Below are positions 7,153-14,539 of a stretch of 19,590 bases of DNA, one piece after another. The notes beneath the pieces are model-generated. The model was not told the origin of the DNA. It searched no databases and worked only from the letters and a program-made list of their open reading frames with translations. The stretch is from Actinomycetes bacterium (lineage in GTDB: Bacteria; Actinomycetota; Actinomycetes; S36-B12; UBA10799): NCBI GenBank assembly GCA_029779995.1, contig JAKOZM010000442.1:1-19590 (forward strand), written 5' to 3'. How positions within the stretch are numbered: the first letter of the stretch is position 1; every line of letters starts with the position of its first letter. The position numbers and the translations under genes are program-made.

Positions 7153-8723
7153 CAACGACCGCGAATGAGGTCCGCGGCCTTCTCGGCGACCATGTAGGTG
7201 GCCGCGTTCGTATTGCCGCGAGGGATGGTCGGGAACACCGAAGCGTCAACGACCCGCAGACCTGCCACACCGTGCACGCGCAGGTGGGCGTCGACCACAC
7301 CTTCACCTTGCTCACCCATGCGAGCGGTGCTCGTGGGGTGGTAGATGAGCTCGGTCTCCTGCCGCAGCGCGTACTCGAGGTCCGCGCGCGTCGTGGCCTC
7401 GATACCGGGATGGATCTCCGGGCCACGGGCGCCGTCCAGCGCGTGCTGGGCCACGATGTCGCGGGCCAGGGCCATACCGGCCAGCATCGCGTCCACGTCC
7501 GCCTGCTCGGTCAGGTGATTGCCGACGATGCTCGGGTACTCCTGCGGATCGGCGCTGCGCAGCCGGATGTGCCCCCGACTGGCCGGGGCGACCAGGGTCG
7601 GGGCGATCGCGAACGCGGGCCGGGGATGGGTGTCGAAGCCGTGATTGTGGAAGTAGGCAGCGCCGAAGTGCAACTGCAGGTCGGGGGCAGGCAGATCACT
7701 ACGGGTGCGCAGGAATGCGGTGCCCTCGGCCACGGTCGAGGTGAGCAGTCCCTTACCGAAGGCCATGTAGGTCGCGAGCTGCTTGAGACTCTCCGCCTCC
7801 GCGAGCGTGCCCTTGACCGAGGTCTCCCAGTTCATGATGTAGAACGGGTGGTCCTGGTAGTGGCTGCCCACATGCGGGTTGTCCACCTCGACCTCGAGGT
7901 CATGGGCCAGGAGATGATCGGCCGGGCCGACGCCGGAGAGCATGAGCAGTTGCGGCGTGCCGATGGCACCTGCGGAGAGGATCACCTCGCGGCGAGCGCG
8001 GATCAGCTCCAGGCCGTTCCCGGTCTGCACCCAGACTCCGGTCGCCACACCCCGCACGATCTCGACGCGCTGCACCTGCGAGTCGGTGAGCACGCTGAGG
8101 TTCTCTCGGTTGCGTGCCGGACGCAGCCAGGCATCGGCCGCCGACCAGCGGCTGCCGCGACGCTGGTTGACCTGCAGGTACCCCACCCCCTCCTGATCCG
8201 CGCCGTTGTAGTCGGGGTTGAACGGCAGGCCTGCCTCCTGGGAGGCCGCGACCAGCAGCTCCGTGATGCGGGTACGGCTGCGATGGTCATCGACCAGCAG
8301 CGGGCCATCGCCACCTCGGTAGTCGTCGGCGCCCCGGGCGAAGGTCTCCATACGCCGGAAGTACGGCAGCACCTCGTCGTAGGACCAGCCCGGCGCCCCG
8401 GCCTTGGACCAGTGGTCGAAGTCGTAGGCGTTGCCGCGCACGAACAGCATGGCGTTCATCGAGGATGACCCGCCCAGCATCTTGCCGCGGGGCATGAACA
8501 GGCGACGGTCGTGCAGGCCGGGCTCCGGATCGGACTCATAGTTCCAGTCCCGCTCGGTCTTGAAGAGCTTCGGGAAGGCAGCGGGGATCCTGACGCCGAG
8601 GGTGCGGTTGGAACCGCCGGCCTCGATCAGGCCCACACTGACGGTGGAATCCTCGGACAGGCGGTTGGCCAGGACGCAACCTGCTGATCCTGCACCGACG
8701 ATGACGTAGTCGTACGTGGTCAA
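7152..8723 (-). CDS. GMC family FAD-dependent alcohol oxidoreductase (choline dehydrogenase / AlkJ-like)
   Basis: The protein is about 523 residues. GMC enzymes oxidise alcohols to aldehydes with FAD. Counting from the GTG at 8729, it shows the FAD motif VGAGSAGC (11-18), the acidic end of the second strand (IEAGG), the GMC signature block RGKMLGGSSSMNAM (81-94), and the second GMC signature GAIGTPQLLMLSG (254-266). Catalytic H464 sits in YHPTSTARMG, with N506 and N508 in GNTNAATYMVAEKAAD. Length fits choline dehydrogenase and the alkanol dehydrogenase AlkJ; substrate cannot be fixed. Start choice: GAGGA (8730-8734) touches the GTG at 8729 but stands six bases from the TTG at 8723, so TTG is preferred; it costs only two residues. 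The neighbours (aldehyde dehydrogenase, WS/DGAT) favour a long-chain or other hydrophobic alcohol over choline. Confidence 0.9.
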   Translation of the reverse strand: MTTYDYVIVGAGSAGCVLANRLSEDSTVSVGLIEAGGSNRTLGVRIPAAFPKLFKTERDWNYESDPEPGLHDRRLFMPRGKMLGGSSSMNAMLFVRGNAYDFDHWSKAGAPGWSYDEVLPYFRRMETFARGADDYRGGDGPLLVDDHRSRTRITELLVAASQEAGLPFNPDYNGADQEGVGYLQVNQRRGSRWSAADAWLRPARNRENLSVLTDSQVQRVEIVRGVATGVWVQTGNGLELIRARREVILSAGAIGTPQLLMLSGVGPADHLLAHDLEVEVDNPHVGSHYQDHPFYIMNWETSVKGTLAEAESLKQLATYMAFGKGLLTSTVAEGTAFLRTRSDLPAPDLQLHFGAAYFHNHGFDTHPRPAFAIAPTLVAPASRGHIRLRSADPQEYPSIVGNHLTEQADVDAMLAGMALARDIVAQHALDGARGPEIHPGIEATTRADLEYALRQETELIYHPTSTARMGEQGEGVVDAHLRVHGVAGLRVVDASVFPTIPRGNTNAATYMVAEKAADLIRGR

Positions 8724-8729
8724 CTTCAC

Positions 8730-8734
8730 TCCTC
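8730..8734 (-). promoter_or_regulatory. Ribosome-binding site of the GMC gene, favouring a TTG start
   Basis: GAGGA on the minus strand lies directly against GTG 8729 and six bases from TTG 8723. The second spacing is the normal one. The site is only two bases from the operator-like palindrome. Confidence 0.5.
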
Positions 8735-8736
8735 TA

Positions 8737-8752
8737 TATAGCGTTCGCTATA
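8737..8752. promoter_or_regulatory. Candidate TetR operator / promoter region of the GMC operon
   Basis: TATAGCGTTCGCTATA is a perfect palindrome with 7-base arms and a 2-base centre. It lies in the 64-base gap between the SDR stop (8794) and the GMC start. Size, symmetry and the CG-NN-CG core fit the sites bound by TetR-family dimers, and the operon carries its own TetR. On the minus strand TATAGC or TATATA could serve as a -10, so bound repressor would block initiation. The assignment to this regulator is inference. Confidence 0.7.
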
Positions 8753-8793
8753 CGAAAGTAGCACGGGATGATCTTCGCCGACAAGCGTTCCCG

Positions 8794-9609
8794 TCAGGCC
8801 GGTGTCGACTCCCGGGAGAGCATGCTCCTCATCTGCTTCTGGATGAAGCCGATCGCCGGCCTCGGCGCCAGGCGGATCGCGATGTTCATCAAGCGGGCGT
8901 CCTTGCCGACGAAGATGTACAGCCGGTTGCGCTCGATGCCGTCCAGCATGATTTGGGCTGCACGGGGGGCCGACGTCATCGGCATTCGGGGGGCCTCCCC
9001 CGCTGTGGCTGGAGCCGCCACGCCGGAGTTCTCGGTGATCGCCGTACTGACCGCTCCCGGCATGATCACGGAGACGCCTACGCGGGTGTCCAGCAACTCG
9101 GCGTACAGGCCCTCTGTGAGGAGTTTGACGGCTGCCTTGCTCGCACCGTAGACGCTTTGCCCTGGGAAGGGGAAGAAGCCGCCCATACTCGAGACGTTCG
9201 CGATGTGGGCCTCGGGCCGTTCCAGCAGCACCGGCAGGAAGGCCTTGACCATGTACAGGGTGCCCATCAGATTGACGTCCAGCACCCGTCTGATGTGCTG
9301 CAGATCCAGATCATTGACCGGCACGAAGGGCTGGATGATGCCGGCATTGTTGATCACCGCGTCGACGTCGCCGTGTGCCCCGCGCACGACGTCGACCAGG
9401 GCCGCCACAGCAGCGGAGTCGGTGATGTCCACCGTATGCAGGGACAGTCGGTCGCCAGCGTGGGCCAGGGCCGCGGTCTCCTGCAGGGCCGCGGGCAGCA
9501 CATCCACTGCAGCAACCCGCGCCCCCCGGGTGAGCAGTTGCAGCACCAGCTCCCGACCCATCCCCGACCCGCCGCCGGTGACCACCACCGTCTTGCCCTC
9601 GACTCGCAT
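8794..9609 (-). CDS. Short-chain dehydrogenase/reductase (classical SDR)
   Basis: A 271-residue NAD(P)(H)-dependent oxidoreductase. It shows the nucleotide motif TGGGSGMG (11-18), D61 in VDITD, NNAG (87-90), and the catalytic S140/S141 with Y154 and K158 in YGASK. The acidic residue D36 after strand two (AAVDV) favours NAD over NADP. The C-terminal 60 residues (FVGKDARLMNIAIRLAPR) resemble SDRs of the cyclohexanol/cis-alcohol type, which carry a basic hydrophobic tail that may touch membranes. The ATG at 9609 is chosen because GGGAGGA lies three bases upstream; the frame extends to 9654 but into the aminotransferase. It lies between the aminotransferase (29-base gap) and the GMC operon, so it could serve either cassette. 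Its substrate is unknown. Confidence 0.9.
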   Translation of the reverse strand: MRVEGKTVVVTGGGSGMGRELVLQLLTRGARVAAVDVLPAALQETAALAHAGDRLSLHTVDITDSAAVAALVDVVRGAHGDVDAVINNAGIIQPFVPVNDLDLQHIRRVLDVNLMGTLYMVKAFLPVLLERPEAHIANVSSMGGFFPFPGQSVYGASKAAVKLLTEGLYAELLDTRVGVSVIMPGAVSTAITENSGVAAPATAGEAPRMPMTSAPRAAQIMLDGIERNRLYIFVGKDARLMNIAIRLAPRPAIGFIQKQMRSMLSRESTPA

Positions 9610-9638
9610 GGGTCCTCCCGAAGTGTCCTGCCCCGACG

Positions 9639-10823
9639 CTACTCCTCGACACACGTCATGTGGAGATGAGCCGCCAGCCGCGCTAGCCCCTCCCGGAGGT
9701 CGTCGCGGGTGGCCGCATAGGACAGGCGGACGTGGGTGTCCGCCGTGGCGAGGCCGAAGTCGTTGCCGGGTGTCAGCGCGACGTGGGCCTCGTGCAGGGC
9801 CTGCTCGCAGAACTGCCAGGACGTCATGCCGGTGCTGGTCACATCGAGGTACACGTAGAACGCGCCATCGGGGACCACCGGCACGGGCAGGCCCAGATCG
9901 GCCAGACCGGCCAGGACGATCTCGCGGCGGGCGCGCAGTTCTTCGCGGCGCTGCTCACACACCTGCAGCGACTGCGGGCTGAAAGCGGCCAGGGCGGCGT
10001 ACTGAGCAGGGGTGGAGGCGCAGAGGAAGTAGTTCATGGCCAGCCGTTCCACCGCCCCCACGAGGACCTCCGGAATGACCGCCCAGCCCAACCGCCAGCC
10101 CGTCATCCCGAAGTACTTCGAGAAGCTGTTGATCACGATCGCGTCCGGATCACCGTGCAGAACCGTGCGCGCCGCACTGCCGTCGGGGGCCGGGTCCGAA
10201 AGGTCCAGGTAGATCTCGTCGGCGATCCGCCAGGCACCCGCGGCCTGCGCCCGGCCGCAGATGGCGACGAGCTCCTGATGGGGGATGCTGGTACCCGTCG
10301 GATTGGACGGGCTGGCGAGCATCACGGCGCTCGTCTGCTGCGTCCACGCCTGCTCGACCGAGCTGTCCGACAGTTGGTAACGGGAGGCGATGGTGGTGGG
10401 CACCGGTACGACCCGACCCCCGAAGGTCCGAACGAGTTGCCGGTTGCAGGGGTACGACGGGTCCGCCATGAGCACGTCATCGCCGGGCTGCGTGGTGGCG
10501 GCCAGGATCAGCAGCAGGGCCGCGGACGCACCTGAGGTCACCACGATCCGCGCCGGGTCCACGGTGACGTCGTGGCGATCCCGGTAGAACCCCGCGATGG
10601 CCGTCCGCAGTTCCGGTAAGCCCATCGCTGCCGTGTATCCCAGGGGCCGGCCGTCCATGACGTCGCGCATGGCCTCGCGCACGGCCGGTGGTGCGCCGAA
10701 GTCGGGCTCCCCGAGGGACAGCGCCACCACGTCGTGGCCGAGCGACCTGAGTTCGGCCGCCTGCTGACCGAAGGCCATCGCGTGGAACGGCTCGACGGCC
10801 CGGGCCCGCTGGGACAGTCTCAT
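9639..10823 (-). CDS. Class I/II pyridoxal-phosphate aminotransferase (aspartate/aromatic type)
   Basis: A 394-residue fold-type I enzyme transfers an amino group between an amino acid and a 2-oxo acid. It shows SLGEPDF (36-42), the phosphate-cup GAS (98-100), N174 in SPSNPTG, D202 and Y205 in ADEIYLDL, the PLP lysine K236 in NSFSKYFGMTGWRLGW, and the substrate-carboxylate arginine R366 in HVRLSYA. Length is standard. The gene overlaps the upstream racemase-like gene by four bases (ATGA at 10820-10823), with GAGGAG five bases before the ATG, so the two are co-translated. Partnership with a GNAT and an N-succinylamino acid racemase-like enzyme suggests amino acid or D-amino acid turnover. The specificity (aspartate, alanine, aromatic or other) cannot be read from the sequence. 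Confidence 0.93.
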   Translation of the reverse strand: MRLSQRARAVEPFHAMAFGQQAAELRSLGHDVVALSLGEPDFGAPPAVREAMRDVMDGRPLGYTAAMGLPELRTAIAGFYRDRHDVTVDPARIVVTSGASAALLLILAATTQPGDDVLMADPSYPCNRQLVRTFGGRVVPVPTTIASRYQLSDSSVEQAWTQQTSAVMLASPSNPTGTSIPHQELVAICGRAQAAGAWRIADEIYLDLSDPAPDGSAARTVLHGDPDAIVINSFSKYFGMTGWRLGWAVIPEVLVGAVERLAMNYFLCASTPAQYAALAAFSPQSLQVCEQRREELRARREIVLAGLADLGLPVPVVPDGAFYVYLDVTSTGMTSWQFCEQALHEAHVALTPGNDFGLATADTHVRLSYAATRDDLREGLARLAAHLHMTCVEE

Positions 10824-11944
10824 GCTGACTCCTCGAGGACCAGATCCGTGGACCAGGTGGTCATGTCCGCGAGGACGTCCGGCAGCGGATCCACTCCGAT
10901 CCCCGGGCCGGTCGGCACCCGTAGCTGACCATCGCGCAGCATGAAGGGCTCGGTCACGTCCTGGGCGTAGTAGCGGCTGGAGGCGCTGGTGTCACCCGGC
11001 AGCGTGAAGCCTGGGAGCGCGGCGAGCGCGAGGTTGGCTGCCCTGCCGATGCCGGTCTCGAGCATGCCGCCGCACCAGACGGGGACACCCCGCGAGCGGC
11101 ACAGGTCATGGATGTCACGTGCTGTCAGGTATCCGCCGACCCGCCCGGGCTTGATGTTGATGATCGATGCGGCGCCCAGCGCCAGCGCCGAGTCCGCACT
11201 GGCCAGGGAGGTGATCGACTCGTCCATGCAGACGGGGGTGCGCAGCTGCTGGGCGAGCAGGACGTGTCCGTACCAGTCGTCCTCGGGCAGGGGCTGCTCG
11301 ATGAGCAGCAGGTCCAGATCGTCCAGCCGGGCGAGCAGCGGACCGTCGGTGCGGCGGAAGGCCTGATTCGCATCGACCTGCAGAGGCATCCCGGGCCAGC
11401 GGTCGCGCACCGCGGCCACCGGCTCGACATCCCAACCCGGCTCGATCTTCAGCTTGATCCGGCGGTATCCCTGGTCGATGTAGGACTGCGTCTCGGCCAG
11501 CAGTTCGGCCAGTGTCTGCGAGGCTGGGATGCCCACCGACACCCCGCAGTCGACGCGATCGGTGACGGCACCGAGGTACTGCGCCAACGACTGCTCACGC
11601 CGGCGCAGCCACAGATCGAGCAGCGCCGTCTCGAGGGCGGCCTTGGCCATCGGATGGCCGAGGATCGGCGCCATTCTGGCTCGGACAGCAACCGGATCGG
11701 CGTCCGGCGAGAGGCCGGCGAGGGCGGGCAGCAGGTGCCGGCGGATGACATCGATGGCACCCTCGGTGTACTCGGCTGAGTACCCGGGCCAGTCCATCGC
11801 GACACACTCCCCCCAGCCGCTGAGCCCATCGGACGTGCGCGCCTGCACCAGAATCAGGTCACGCATGGTCTCGGTCCCGAAGCTGGTGCGGAAGGGCCGC
11901 ACGAGGGGCACCTCGATCCTGTGCAGCCGAATGCTGATGCTCAT
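10820..11944 (-). CDS. N-succinylamino acid racemase / o-succinylbenzoate synthase-like enolase-superfamily enzyme
   Basis: A 374-residue protein with a capping domain (about 1-125) and a modified TIM barrel. The catalytic lysines K164 and K166 (KLK) and K265 (NIKPGRVGG) are present, as are the magnesium ligands D191 (VDAN), E216 (IEQP) and D241 (MDES). Numbering closely matches the characterised Amycolatopsis NSAR/OSBS (K163, K263, D189, E214, D239). R268, three residues after the second catalytic lysine, corresponds to the second-shell arginine linked to racemase activity in that subfamily. The tail WCGGMLETGIGRAANLALAA is typical. No other menaquinone gene is nearby, so racemisation of N-acyl/N-succinyl amino acids is more likely than menaquinone synthesis. 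The ATG at 11944 overlaps the GNAT stop (ATGA), with GGAGG eight bases upstream. Confidence 0.88.
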   Translation of the reverse strand: MSISIRLHRIEVPLVRPFRTSFGTETMRDLILVQARTSDGLSGWGECVAMDWPGYSAEYTEGAIDVIRRHLLPALAGLSPDADPVAVRARMAPILGHPMAKAALETALLDLWLRRREQSLAQYLGAVTDRVDCGVSVGIPASQTLAELLAETQSYIDQGYRRIKLKIEPGWDVEPVAAVRDRWPGMPLQVDANQAFRRTDGPLLARLDDLDLLLIEQPLPEDDWYGHVLLAQQLRTPVCMDESITSLASADSALALGAASIINIKPGRVGGYLTARDIHDLCRSRGVPVWCGGMLETGIGRAANLALAALPGFTLPGDTSASSRYYAQDVTEPFMLRDGQLRVPTGPGIGVDPLPDVLADMTTWSTDLVLEESA

Positions 11945-12744
11945 GTGCGTGTCCTCCGCATCACGTAGTTGCCCTCGGTCGTGACGTTCGTGACCCGGTA
12001 GGAGGCAGCCAGGGCGGCCTGCATGCGCTCACGGACGCGCACTCGCCAGGCCCGCGCGGCCGCGATGTCGGTGGTCCGCAGGGTCACGATGTCGTCCGGG
12101 ATCTCGATGACCAGGTCATCGGGGGCGAGGTCGTCCCCGGAGACCGCCCGCAGCTGCCCGCGGGCCGCCGCATCTGCGCGCGCGGAGTCCACCACCCACC
12201 AGGCGAACACCCGGTCGGACTCATCGACGAATCCCTGGTCGTCATCCATCGGGCCGTAGAAATCGCGCTCGTACCCGCGCACCTCGGCGCCCAGTTTCAG
12301 CATGTTGAGCCGCAGATTGCGGCGCACGAGCGGGTCGAAGGTCCACGCGATCACCGGGATGTCGTGTTCGAGGGCCCACAGCCGTTGATGGGACTTCATG
12401 GCGGTGCCGATGGACCGGTTCTGAAAGCCTGCGAGCACCGCTGCCATGTGGGAGTGCAACATCACGACCGGCTCATCGGCGCGGTCCTGCCGGCCGAGCA
12501 GAGCGACCGTGGCACCGACCGGCCGGCCCTGCGCGTAGGCGACGCAGGCATAGCCGCCGGCGTGCAGCACCGCCCGGAACAGATTCGCCGGCAGGTTGGA
12601 GCCGCCGCGCGCCATGGGCCACGTCGTGTCGAAGATCTGCTGGGCCGCGGCCAGGTCCGGCAGGCTCGAGATGGCGCGCACCTGCACTCCCGAGCGGTGC
12701 TGTGCCCGGGCCAGCGCTTCGCGCGCGACGTCACAGGAACTCAC
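11941..12744 (-). CDS. GNAT superfamily acyltransferase (COG3375-like)
   Basis: A 267-residue predicted acyl-CoA-dependent N-acyltransferase. The acyl-CoA pyrophosphate loop is QNRSIGTAMK (108-117), following the strand MLHSHMAAV. The block IAWTFDPLVRRNLRLNMLKLG (132-152) is characteristic of this group, followed by YERDFYG. Members of this group are often encoded beside NSAR/OSBS-like enzymes. In Geobacillus a GNAT-family succinyltransferase acts with NSAR by making N-succinyl-D-amino acids. A succinyltransferase role here is therefore a reasoned guess, not shown. The start at GTG 12744 lies 26 bases after the PhoD-like stop; the frame stays open to 12900, but that part lies inside PhoD and is Arg/Gly/Ala-rich. 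No good ribosome-binding site is seen. The stop overlaps the next start. Confidence 0.82.
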   Translation of the reverse strand: MSSCDVAREALARAQHRSGVQVRAISSLPDLAAAQQIFDTTWPMARGGSNLPANLFRAVLHAGGYACVAYAQGRPVGATVALLGRQDRADEPVVMLHSHMAAVLAGFQNRSIGTAMKSHQRLWALEHDIPVIAWTFDPLVRRNLRLNMLKLGAEVRGYERDFYGPMDDDQGFVDESDRVFAWWVVDSARADAAARGQLRAVSGDDLAPDDLVIEIPDDIVTLRTTDIAAARAWRVRVRERMQAALAASYRVTNVTTEGNYVMRRTRT

Positions 12745-12770
12745 ACCGACGACGGTACGCAGGTGCGCCG

Positions 12771-14471
12771 TCAGCCGCGTCGGCGCCGCCGCTTGCGCCG
12801 CCACGACCGCGTACCGCCCGGGACGTCGAGGTCCACCTGCGCCACCCGATCCAGCCGCGGCGCGCGATGGTCGCCGTCCTCGACCTCGCCGGTCCACCAC
12901 GTGACGCGCATGCGCTGCTCGTGCAGGTCAAGGATGGCGAAATTGTTGTCGTACCACGGCCCGGAGGAGGTGCCCCACGAGAACGGGGGGTCGGGCACCT
13001 TGGCGCGGCGGGCCAAGGGCCGGCCCACCACGGACGCGAGCCGGTGTGACGCCAGCACGTTCGCCGCGCGCACCGGTCGCGGCAGGGGGTTACGTATAGG
13101 CGAACAGACGAACTGCAGGATCCGCGATCCGCGGGCCGGCTCGACCTCCGCGATGTAGGAATGGTGGACATCCCCGGAGAGGAACGTGATGGCGGCCGGT
13201 GCGACGCCACGGCGGCCCCCTGCCACCTCCTGGACCATTCCCGCGACCCGCACGAACGCGTCCTGGAACGCTGCCCAGTGCTCGAGGTCCATCGCCTTTC
13301 GCAATCGCTCGGCGGCCGCGGACGCCCGGGGGCCCCAGACACCCTTCGCGACCGCCTCATCCCAGGACTCCAGGAAGTGCAGCCCATTGGGCAGCAGGTA
13401 CGGCAGGGACGTTCCGATCAGCAGATGTGTGCAGTCGCCGCGCATCTGCTGATCCAGCCAGGCCATCTCGTCGTCGTCGAGCATGGACCGGTCCTGCTCC
13501 TGCAGCACCCGGGCGGCCCGGGAGTCGACCACGACCACGCGGGCACCATCGAACTCGCGCACATAGGACCAGCGGTACGTCGCTGGGTGGCGGTCCACAC
13601 GTTCGGCAAACGCATCGAGAGCGTCCGTCAGGTCGACTTCGCCATCCTGCTCCCCCCGCCGCTTGAGCAGCCCCGACCAGATCTCGTCCTGCTCTCGCTC
13701 GGCCGGCGACAGGTTCCCGATGTGCTGATACACCCAGTACGACGACAACGCGGCGACGATCCGGCCCTGCCACCACGAGGTGGCGGCCATCTCCTGGCGC
13801 CACTGCCATGAGGTGTTCCAGTCGTCGCGCACGTCATGATCGTCAAAGATCATCAGCGTGGGCAGGCACGACAACAGCCATCGGATCCACCGCTCGCCCC
13901 AGGCGACTTTGTACAGGTGGGCGTACTCCTGGTAGTCCTTGAGCTCTTCCCCAGGCGGTTCCGACAAGGACCGCCGGGTGGCGATGAAGTCGATCATCTC
14001 CTGGCTGAGTTCGTCGGCGTACACCTGATCGCCGAGCAGCAGCATGAGATCCGGCCAGTCCGGGGTGCCGCGATCGCCGCGCGCCTTCGCCATGCCGAAG
14101 GTGCGCAGGGCGTCGACCCCGTGGGTGAGGTGACCCTTGGCATCGTGCGGGACACTCGTGCGACAGGAGCCGAAGGCGACGGTCGGCAGCGAGTCGGCGG
14201 CCGGAGTGGCCAGTGTGCTCGGCGGCTGATCATCGGTGGGCCAGACCACAACGCCACCGACCTCCACGGTGTACTCCTGGCGCTGCCCGGGCTGCACGCC
14301 CACGACGTCGACGAGGGCGTAGTGATGGCCGTGCACCGCGAATGTCGGCGCCGCCCACTTTCGCTCGGCGAGGCGCACCGTGACCTCTGCGGCGTCGGTG
14401 GTCTGAACCCAGATCGAGGCCGTCTCGCTGTCCACGTAGCGCAGCACCGGGCCAAGCACGAGGGCGGTCAT
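12771..14471 (-). CDS. PhoD-like metallophosphatase, apparently cytoplasmic
   Basis: A 566-residue calcineurin-like phosphatase of the PhoD group (phosphomono/diesterase). The N-terminal domain (about 1-95) is Ig/Fn3-like, with strands such as SIWVQTTDAAEVTVRL. The catalytic domain shows FGSCRTS with C103, LGDQVYAD with D148, the metal block FDDHDVRDDW (209-218), and the distal SGDVHHSYIAEV. Unlike Bacillus PhoD there is no twin-arginine or Sec signal peptide: the protein starts MTALVLGPVLRYVDSE, so it should be cytoplasmic. The last residues (RSWRRKRRRRRG) are strongly basic and could bind nucleic acid, polyphosphate or membrane. The ATG at 14471 has no clear ribosome-binding site. It heads the GNAT-NSAR-aminotransferase run and may have its own promoter with two palindromes upstream. 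Substrate is unknown. Confidence 0.88.
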   Translation of the reverse strand: MTALVLGPVLRYVDSETASIWVQTTDAAEVTVRLAERKWAAPTFAVHGHHYALVDVVGVQPGQRQEYTVEVGGVVVWPTDDQPPSTLATPAADSLPTVAFGSCRTSVPHDAKGHLTHGVDALRTFGMAKARGDRGTPDWPDLMLLLGDQVYADELSQEMIDFIATRRSLSEPPGEELKDYQEYAHLYKVAWGERWIRWLLSCLPTLMIFDDHDVRDDWNTSWQWRQEMAATSWWQGRIVAALSSYWVYQHIGNLSPAEREQDEIWSGLLKRRGEQDGEVDLTDALDAFAERVDRHPATYRWSYVREFDGARVVVVDSRAARVLQEQDRSMLDDDEMAWLDQQMRGDCTHLLIGTSLPYLLPNGLHFLESWDEAVAKGVWGPRASAAAERLRKAMDLEHWAAFQDAFVRVAGMVQEVAGGRRGVAPAAITFLSGDVHHSYIAEVEPARGSRILQFVCSPIRNPLPRPVRAANVLASHRLASVVGRPLARRAKVPDPPFSWGTSSGPWYDNNFAILDLHEQRMRVTWWTGEVEDGDHRAPRLDRVAQVDLDVPGGTRSWRRKRRRRRG

Positions 14472-14486
14472 CTGTGGGCCCGACGG

Positions 14487-14500
14487 CGTGTGTTCACACG
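14487..14500. promoter_or_regulatory. Palindrome upstream of the PhoD-like gene (site 1)
   Basis: CGTGTGTTCACACG has perfect 6-base arms and a TT centre. It starts 16 bases before the PhoD ATG and lies just downstream of an AT-rich GATATAGAT (14501-14509, minus) that could act as a -10. It looks like a dimeric repressor site; the binder is unknown. Confidence 0.4.
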
Positions 14501-14509
14501 ATCTATATC

Positions 14510-14523
14510 GCCGCTACAGCGGC
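14510..14523. promoter_or_regulatory. Palindrome upstream of the PhoD-like gene (site 2)
   Basis: GCCGCTACAGCGGC has perfect 6-base arms and a 2-base centre. It sits on the other side of the possible -10 from site 1 and 16 bases from the SDR stop (14540). It could be a second operator half, or a short stem after the SDR gene; a 2-base loop makes an RNA hairpin unlikely. Confidence 0.35.
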
Positions 14524-14539
14524 CTTGAAACCACCCAGA

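Noticed and set aside
7095..8468. Open frame of 457 codons on the plus strand opposite the GMC gene
   Set aside because: The GMC product has all family motifs; the antisense product has low-complexity composition and no motif.
7152..8723. Choline dehydrogenase betA in a betaine operon
   Set aside because: The neighbouring aldehyde dehydrogenase is a long divergent type, not a BetB-like enzyme. No choline transporter or BetI-like gene order is seen, and WS/DGAT follows.
10820..11944. Menaquinone biosynthesis MenC
   Set aside because: No menB, menD, menE or menF neighbour is present. Context (GNAT, aminotransferase) and R268 fit the N-succinylamino acid racemase subgroup better, although OSBS side activity is possible.
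12781..12800. CGGCGC / GCGCCG hairpin at the 3' end of the PhoD-like gene
   Set aside because: The 6-base stem arises in a run of Arg codons (CGC/CGG) encoding the basic tail and has no T-tract, so chance is the simplest explanation.
12745..12900. N-terminal extension of the GNAT frame to 12900
   Set aside because: It overlaps the PhoD-like coding region and is Gly/Arg/Ala-rich with no GNAT character.
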